Origin: Brachypodium distachyon
Taxonomy: Eukaryota; Streptophyta; Magnoliopsida; Poales; Poaceae
Direction: 5' to 3'
DNA: 64,000 nt
Assembly: GCF_000005505.3 (NCBI RefSeq)
Contig: NC_016131.3
Location: 28,015,001-28,079,000, forward strand
Part shown: in pieces, positions 58,971 through 64,000 of the stretch
Position numbering within the stretch: position 1 is the stretch's first letter
Layout of the letters: each line of letters starts with the position of its first letter
The notes under the pieces: model-generated
What the model was told of the DNA's origin: nothing
What the model saw: the letters and a program-made list of their open reading frames with translations, nothing else
Databases searched by the model: none
Program-made: the position numbers and the translations under genes

Positions 58971-60036
58971 AAAATCATTCATCAGTCAACCCCCCTGCCA
59001 TGAACTAAACACACTATTCCTAATATACAGCAAAAAAAGCTGCCTAACAGAATAACCAGAGAAAGCATATCCTAATCCTACACTTGACGCGGTAAGTTGC
59101 AAGCAGAACATACAGGTAGAATTGCTTAACCACCCCCTGAATGCAGCTACAAACCATGGGAACTAAAAATTGCTTACCAACATACAACATATATCAGATA
59201 CATAGCGGCGGGACTCCACATCTAAACCCGGGACTAATCAATCGGGCAAACACACAAGGGGTCGGTGAAAACTCAAACACAAACACATGCAGTAGCACGG
59301 GGCAGGGCAAAAACGCAGCCGGAACGATGGCGAACTGCAAAATCGATGGCATCACTAACACAATCCCACTAATGCTGCGAATTCAACAACTCAAGCGTAG
59401 ATGCGCGTTGGGAGGTGGGAGAAGAAGGACGAGAGAACTAACCGAAAGCATGGTCAAATCGATGAGCTAGATGCGCCCGTCGAGCTCGTTCTGCCCAGGC
59501 GTCGTGGATGCGAAGGCCGTGCTCGAATCACCAGCGGATCCCTGACCGCGAACACTGGATCAACGCGCCCCCCGACGTGCGGATGCCCCCGGCCTCGCCA
59601 ACCACCAGCAAAACCTGCGGGCTGCGGCTAGCCGTGGGGGTGTTCGACGGCGCGGCGAGAAATAGAGAGCGAGTTGGGGCTCCTCGTCGACCACGCTCCC
59701 TGCCCACTCATGCCCCTATTCTCCGTTCTCCGTCAACCCGCCCCGCCGAGAACCACACCGCATAGAAAAATCGCCGGAGAGAAGAGAAAATGACGGAGGC
59801 GGAGAGATTTCGGGAGAAATGAGAAGGTGAAAAGGAGGGGATAGCTATCAAACACAGGGATGGGTGGGGCCACCTTGGGGCGTCGTGGAGGGTGGACCAG
59901 ATGGACTTTGTCCTAAATCCATCGGACGGTTGCACGTCGCCAGGAGAAAACGAGAGGCGCGGAACTGTGCGCGCGCGACGGGCACAAAAAGTGCATAAGT
60001 ACTTTCAAGCAATTAGGAAAAAAATACTGTAACAGC
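58971..60036. other. Intergenic with GC-rich module A, no gene seen
   Basis: The part 59,440-59,935 is GC-rich. On the minus strand it resembles a leader (CT-rich start near 59,830, possible donor CCGCAG|GTTTTG) and module A (59,440-59,640) ending CTTTCGGTTAGTTC. It may be the first exon of a minus-strand transcript running toward 54 kb. Evidence is weak. Confidence 0.35.
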
Positions 60037-60327
60037 TCATTTGGCACCATCATTTGGACATAGAATTGGAGAATTCATTTTGAATTTCAAAATACAACTT
60101 GTTTGGTTGGTACGGAATTAGCCACAGGAATTCAATCTCAAATTTCATGAAATCACACTATAACTAGCCTCAATTTCCCTTTAAAAATCATCATTTCTCT
60201 AAAATTGTCTCTCGCTCTTCAATTTAGACAAATATGATTTTTCACTCCGGAATTCAAATGAAATCCAATTAAATATTAGATTTCATTTCATTTTGATCAA
60301 ATGAAATGAATTCCGGATTGCCAAACT
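60037..60327. mobile_element. MITE-like element with TTTGGCA ends
   Basis: Left CATTTGGCACC and AGAATTCATTTTGAA are mirrored at the right by TTTCATTTCATTTTGATC and ATTCCGGATTGCCAAACTG. The ends are imperfect inverted repeats and the interior is AT-rich and non-coding. Superfamily uncertain. Confidence 0.5.
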
Positions 60328-62510
60328 GTAAGTTTATTCTGGCCGGCCGCGTACAAAGCGACCGTTGTATTTAAAGAAAAACAAATCTGCGGCCATGGCA
60401 TCGCGACAGTTGGCCAGCGGACAAAAGATTCTCCGCTCCAAAAAGAAGATGTGCTGCGACAGAGTCGAGCCGGCGGAACTCGCGGGCGGTGCCGGCCCGG
60501 GTCCGGGCGCGACCTGTGCATGCCTGCGCGCATGTACAGCACAGGAACCGGAGTGTGCAGCGTCCGGCATGGCGCGACCTCCTTTTGTACTCCGGCTAGA
60601 AACTAGCACGGTCGGTCGGATCGGATCGAGCCACCAAGGACGACGAGATGAGAGGTTCCCGTTCCAATATGCATGAAATGCAATCAGGCTAAGCTAATTA
60701 AGACGGGCGTCACAGATCGATGCCCTGCTGCCTGCAGTGCAGGTTGATTAGCACTAGCCGGGTTAGTCATATCGTTGTACACTTGTACCTGCTCTTAGGT
60801 GATCTGTTGCAGTTTTTTTTTTTTGGCACGGAATTGTCTCGTATCGCCTTCGTTATGTAGACCTTGTTTTTCCTTCGATCCTTTTTTCCTTTTCCGATGG
60901 AGCTAGGCAGTAGCACCATGACTCCATATAGCACCAAGGGGCAAAGTGCAGTAGAATACAGGCCCCCTTCTTTTGGTCTTGCAGGGCAGCTTCCAGGTCC
61001 CAGGCAGCTGAAGCTCAGAAGAAGGAAAAATCTCGTCGGCTCTTCCTGAAAGCTCCTCCAAAACGTAATGCAAAATGGGTTGTGGGGTAAAACTGGTCTG
61101 GACCAGCTTCCCGAGTTTCTCCGGACGCACGTTTCCAACTTACCCCAAGGGCGAACCGTCATTACACTCGAAATGCCACCACGCGAGTTTCCCGGCAAAC
61201 CACCAGACCCCGACCTCCTCGAGCTCGTCCTCCCCATCCCATTTCCTCACGGTGGAGCTCTCCCCTGCAGCCGCCGCCCCGATCCCGCCCCACCTCCTCC
61301 ATTCGACCTCGCCAGCCGCCACTCTCATCATCTCCCCCAGATCCGCCGCCGCCGCCGCCCCCAGACCAGGAGCTCGTCGCCCGCCGCCCTCTTCTTCCAT
61401 CCCGACCCAATCCCCCATCATCCCTCGTTGCGCCGCCTTCCCATCTCCCCTGCAGCCGCGGCCTTCCTTCCTCATCATCCCGGGATCCGCCGCCGCATCT
61501 CTCACTCGTACCAGGAGTTCTCACCGGCAGCCGCCCAATAGTCCTCACGCCACCAGCGTTCCCCAGCCAAGCCGTAACCGCCGTTGTAGTTTCCCGTCTC
61601 TCCCATATCGTCGGATCCAGCGCCATGCGTGGTTCTTGATGGTTCTGGTCCTTGATGCTTTGTCAGTTTGTCTGCAAATCCTCCCCTGAAGTTCTTGTAT
61701 TTAGTGAAGTACAGATGCATATAGCAAGTAGTACAGGAATTGCTGGATCTTTGCTTCTTCTTTTTTACTCTCTATTTTTATCCAAGATCTGGTGTTTGCT
61801 TCTATGTATTTAGAGACTATGCATGTACAGATGCTCTTTTTCTAAATGGGTGTACAGATTAACAGATGCATGTATGTATGTAAAGATATCCATAGATGAA
61901 TGATCTATAGATGCAGATGTATACACAGATGTGTGTATGTGTGTGTGTACAGATGAAAAAGAAAATGTGCAAGTGTTATAGATGAACATATGAACCAGAG
62001 CAGATTCAAGAAATTGCAAGTGTGTGTATAGATGCAGGTATGATTAGATCGTAAAATGTATGCATTGAGCAGCCGTATAAGATACTGATGTACAACGGTA
62101 TAAATTGAACATGAAAAAACGGATGTCCAAGGGTATTACAGGTTTTTCCTACTCAAATAAGAAAATAAGCTAAATTTCCAGAAGCCGAAAAGAAGGGAAT
62201 AAGACAGTTTCTCAGAGCTTCTTGTGGCAGCAGCTTCTCACAGAAATTCAGCCTAAGCTGGTTTCTGGAGAAGCCGCAGCCGGGAAGAAGAGGGCCATAG
62301 GAGTACTGTATGAACCATAACACTATGCGGCGGTCTCCCTATCCCACGAATGCAGGGCACGTACGCGAGTCCCACGTCGTCGTCCCATCCCGCAGAAGCC
62401 TACTGTAGCGGCAATGGTAGCAGCATCTTAGGCTAAATAAAACGGCAGGGAGTACACTCGCCTCTACAGGTACTTGGCAGTACTAAATTAGTACCGGCAG
62501 TACAACTAGG
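60328..62510. other. Intergenic with transposon fragments, no gene seen
   Basis: A GC-rich Pro/Arg/Ser-coding stretch at 61,180-61,600 gives long open frames on both strands and in several frames, the mark of composition, not coding. TGTATGTATG- and ACAGATG-type simple repeats lie at 61,860-61,950. Near 62,210-62,300 the text CTTCTCACAGAAATTCAGCC and GGAGAAGCCGCAGCCGGGAA resembles common grass DNA-transposon ends. Confidence 0.45.
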
Positions 62511-63903
62511 GTTGTGTTTGTTTGGGCTGCAACTTGACAGCTGCAGATTCTACGGCTGTAGATTCTAAAATCAGCTGTGGCTGCCAACTGCAGCTGGAAG
62601 ATTGGAATTGTCTGATGCATGTTTGTTTTTGCGGCTGGTCCGGCTGCAGCTGCAACTACAATGTGCTGAAATGACCTGAATGAGTCTGTAGTTGTGTTTT
62701 AACTGTAAATTAGTGTTGACTGTATTGTTTAAACTGTAAATTAATTGTTTAACAGTGGTTTTTGCTGCAGATTATCATTTTTTCACTCCATGGTCTACGC
62801 ACGACAATAATTTTGAACACATCGTACCATAGGTTACTGCTAATATATTATTCACACATCGTTTGGTTGCAAAATATAATGTCATCATGGCACTACATTA
62901 GTTTAACCTATTACAATCCTACTCTCTTGCGGTCATCGGAGTTATATCAGGAGTTGTGTCTATTGTGGCATTGTGACTTCAATCTGTAGACCAATGTAGT
63001 GCAGATTTTATCCCATATATTCATCAAATAACAGTGAGCATTTAGACAAAAAAAATTAGCACATCTACACATCTCAAATATTCTGAACACATTCACACAA
63101 GTTTATGTATCAACATGACTGCCAATCACTGAAATTCATCATCATTATGCACCGAGCTTTCGTTATGCACTCAATTTAAGACAAAGGCTACGGAGAGAAC
63201 ATGGAACACAGAGAAATAGCAGGCAACAGCAGGGGACGGAGCCGAGCTGGAGCAGCAGGGGAAGGCGCCGAGCTGGAGGCTTGGAGCAGAAGGGGGCGGG
63301 GACGAGCTGTAGCAGCAGCCGATGGCGCAGAGTGGAGCAGGAGGGGATGAGTCTACAACCCGCGGCGGCTCATCTCCGGCGGTTAGCGTCGGGCAACGGG
63401 CGCGACGAGGGGAGATCGACCGGCGGCGGCGTCTGTAGCAGGGGGCGTCGGTGGCAGCGGTAGAGGAGGGGGCGGCGTGGGTGGAAGATGATCTCGGGGC
63501 GGCTCCGGTGGGGGGAGATCGAGATGCGGCGGTTGGGGAGATAGGGCGGCAGCGCGGTGGGGGGAGATCGAGAGGCGGCAGCAGCAGCTAACCCTAGCCG
63601 CGGTTTGCTTGGGATGGGAGTGGTCGGGATGCAGAGTGCTCGGGTGGGTGGGTGAGAAGAACATAAACGAATCCTTTTGTGGCATTTTGGACGTTGTATG
63701 TAGTTTGGTGGAGGGTATTTGGGTAAAAGTAGAATTTGGAATCCGCAGCAGCTGAGAAGCATCAATTTGGTGGATCCCGCTCGGTAGTGTAGTTCGGTGG
63801 AGCGTTCCAAACCAGTGGATTTTAGAAGTTGTCCCGAAATTTGATGTTTGTTTGGGCTCCAGCTTCTACGGGCCAGAAGCTGCTCCTAGGAGTCCAAACA
63901 AAC
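62511..63903. mobile_element. Non-autonomous terminal-inverted-repeat element
   Basis: Left end GTTGTGTTTGTTTGGGCTGC and the right end (complement TACGTTTGTTTGGACTCC) share GTTTGTTTGG, followed on both sides by AGCTGCAG/AGCAGCTTC-type sequence. The interior has a GC-rich block at 63,220-63,600 with overlapping compositional frames and no transposase. A clear target duplication was not found, so the exact ends and superfamily (Harbinger or hAT) are open. Confidence 0.5.
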
Positions 63904-64000
63904 GTAGCAGTAGCAGATGGCGCCAAAATTAAAGGAAGGGACCAGTAATTGCGCACGCATAGTATATCGATCGACATTGATTCGCTCTGGATCGGCCTGG

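Noticed and set aside
61068..61689. 157- and 204-codon Pro/Ser-rich frames
   Set aside because: Open frames on both strands over the same C-rich repeats. Low-complexity composition explains them.
1..64000. tRNA, rRNA, CRISPR, operon or bacterial insertion features
   Set aside because: No cloverleaf with box A and box B at correct spacing, no rRNA segments and no spaced direct-repeat array were seen. The window is plant nuclear DNA. The only box-B-like site belongs to the SINE.

Overview
The window is nuclear DNA of a grass (Poaceae). The evidence is: spliced genes with GT-AG introns and GC-rich first exons, a protein set typical of flowering plants, and a repeat load typical of grasses (many Stowaway elements with CTCCCTCCG ends, an Au-like SINE, a PIF/Harbinger element, a Helitron-like element, a solo LTR). 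From memory, the order ARF17, CPSF30-YTH (C3H45), Rab geranylgeranyltransferase alpha and 3-hydroxyisobutyrate dehydrogenase matches a block on rice chromosome 6. Compact genes with short introns fit a small-genome grass such as Brachypodium, but the species cannot be fixed from sequence alone.

Layout. From 1 to about 10.2 kb there is no recognisable conserved gene: Stowaway elements, an Au-like SINE, a Helitron-like element (5.94-7.16 kb), a strong hairpin and a diverged duplication. At 10.2-16.0 kb (+) lies an ARF6/8-clade auxin response factor, orthologous to rice ARF17, with a TATA box, a roughly 0.75-kb leader carrying three uORFs, and a miR167 site. At 18.0-22.6 kb (-), tail to tail with it, is CPSF30 with a YTH m6A-reading domain. 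At 22.7-25.45 kb there is a 63-bp tandem repeat, a MITE and a 1.5-kb Harbinger-like element ending just before the first (non-coding) exon of NAA38 (CDS 26,995-27,366, +). At 28.0-31.9 kb (-) is the Rab geranylgeranyltransferase alpha subunit. At 32.4-35.8 kb is a decayed PIF/Harbinger transposon, with a second long-inverted-repeat element (apparent 9-bp target duplication) nested in its left end. Then, all on the minus strand, come 3-hydroxyisobutyrate dehydrogenase (36.9-39.5 kb), a RING-CH (MARCH-type) membrane E3 ligase (41.3-44.9 kb) and PIG-A (47.5-50.7 kb, with a probable remote 5' exon near 52.7-53.1 kb).

From about 53.5 kb to the end there is no conserved gene. This part holds a two-exon orphan reading frame (138 aa, minus), a ~110-bp minisatellite (55.2-55.9 kb), three GC-rich look-alike modules, a solo LTR (57.9-58.8 kb) inserted in a 70-bp repeat, and terminal-inverted-repeat elements.

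The genes are housekeeping or regulatory and do not form one pathway: auxin transcription (ARF), mRNA 3'-end formation and m6A reading (CPSF30), N-terminal acetylation (NAA38), Rab prenylation (RGTA), valine catabolism (HIBADH), membrane-protein ubiquitination (RING-CH) and GPI-anchor synthesis (PIG-A). All seven CDS models splice in phase from ATG to stop. The most unusual structures are the nested transposon at 32.4-35.8 kb, the apparently perfect 166-bp duplication at 51 kb, the orphan exons and minisatellite at 54-56 kb, and the intron of CPSF30 that would yield a truncated, YTH-less isoform.
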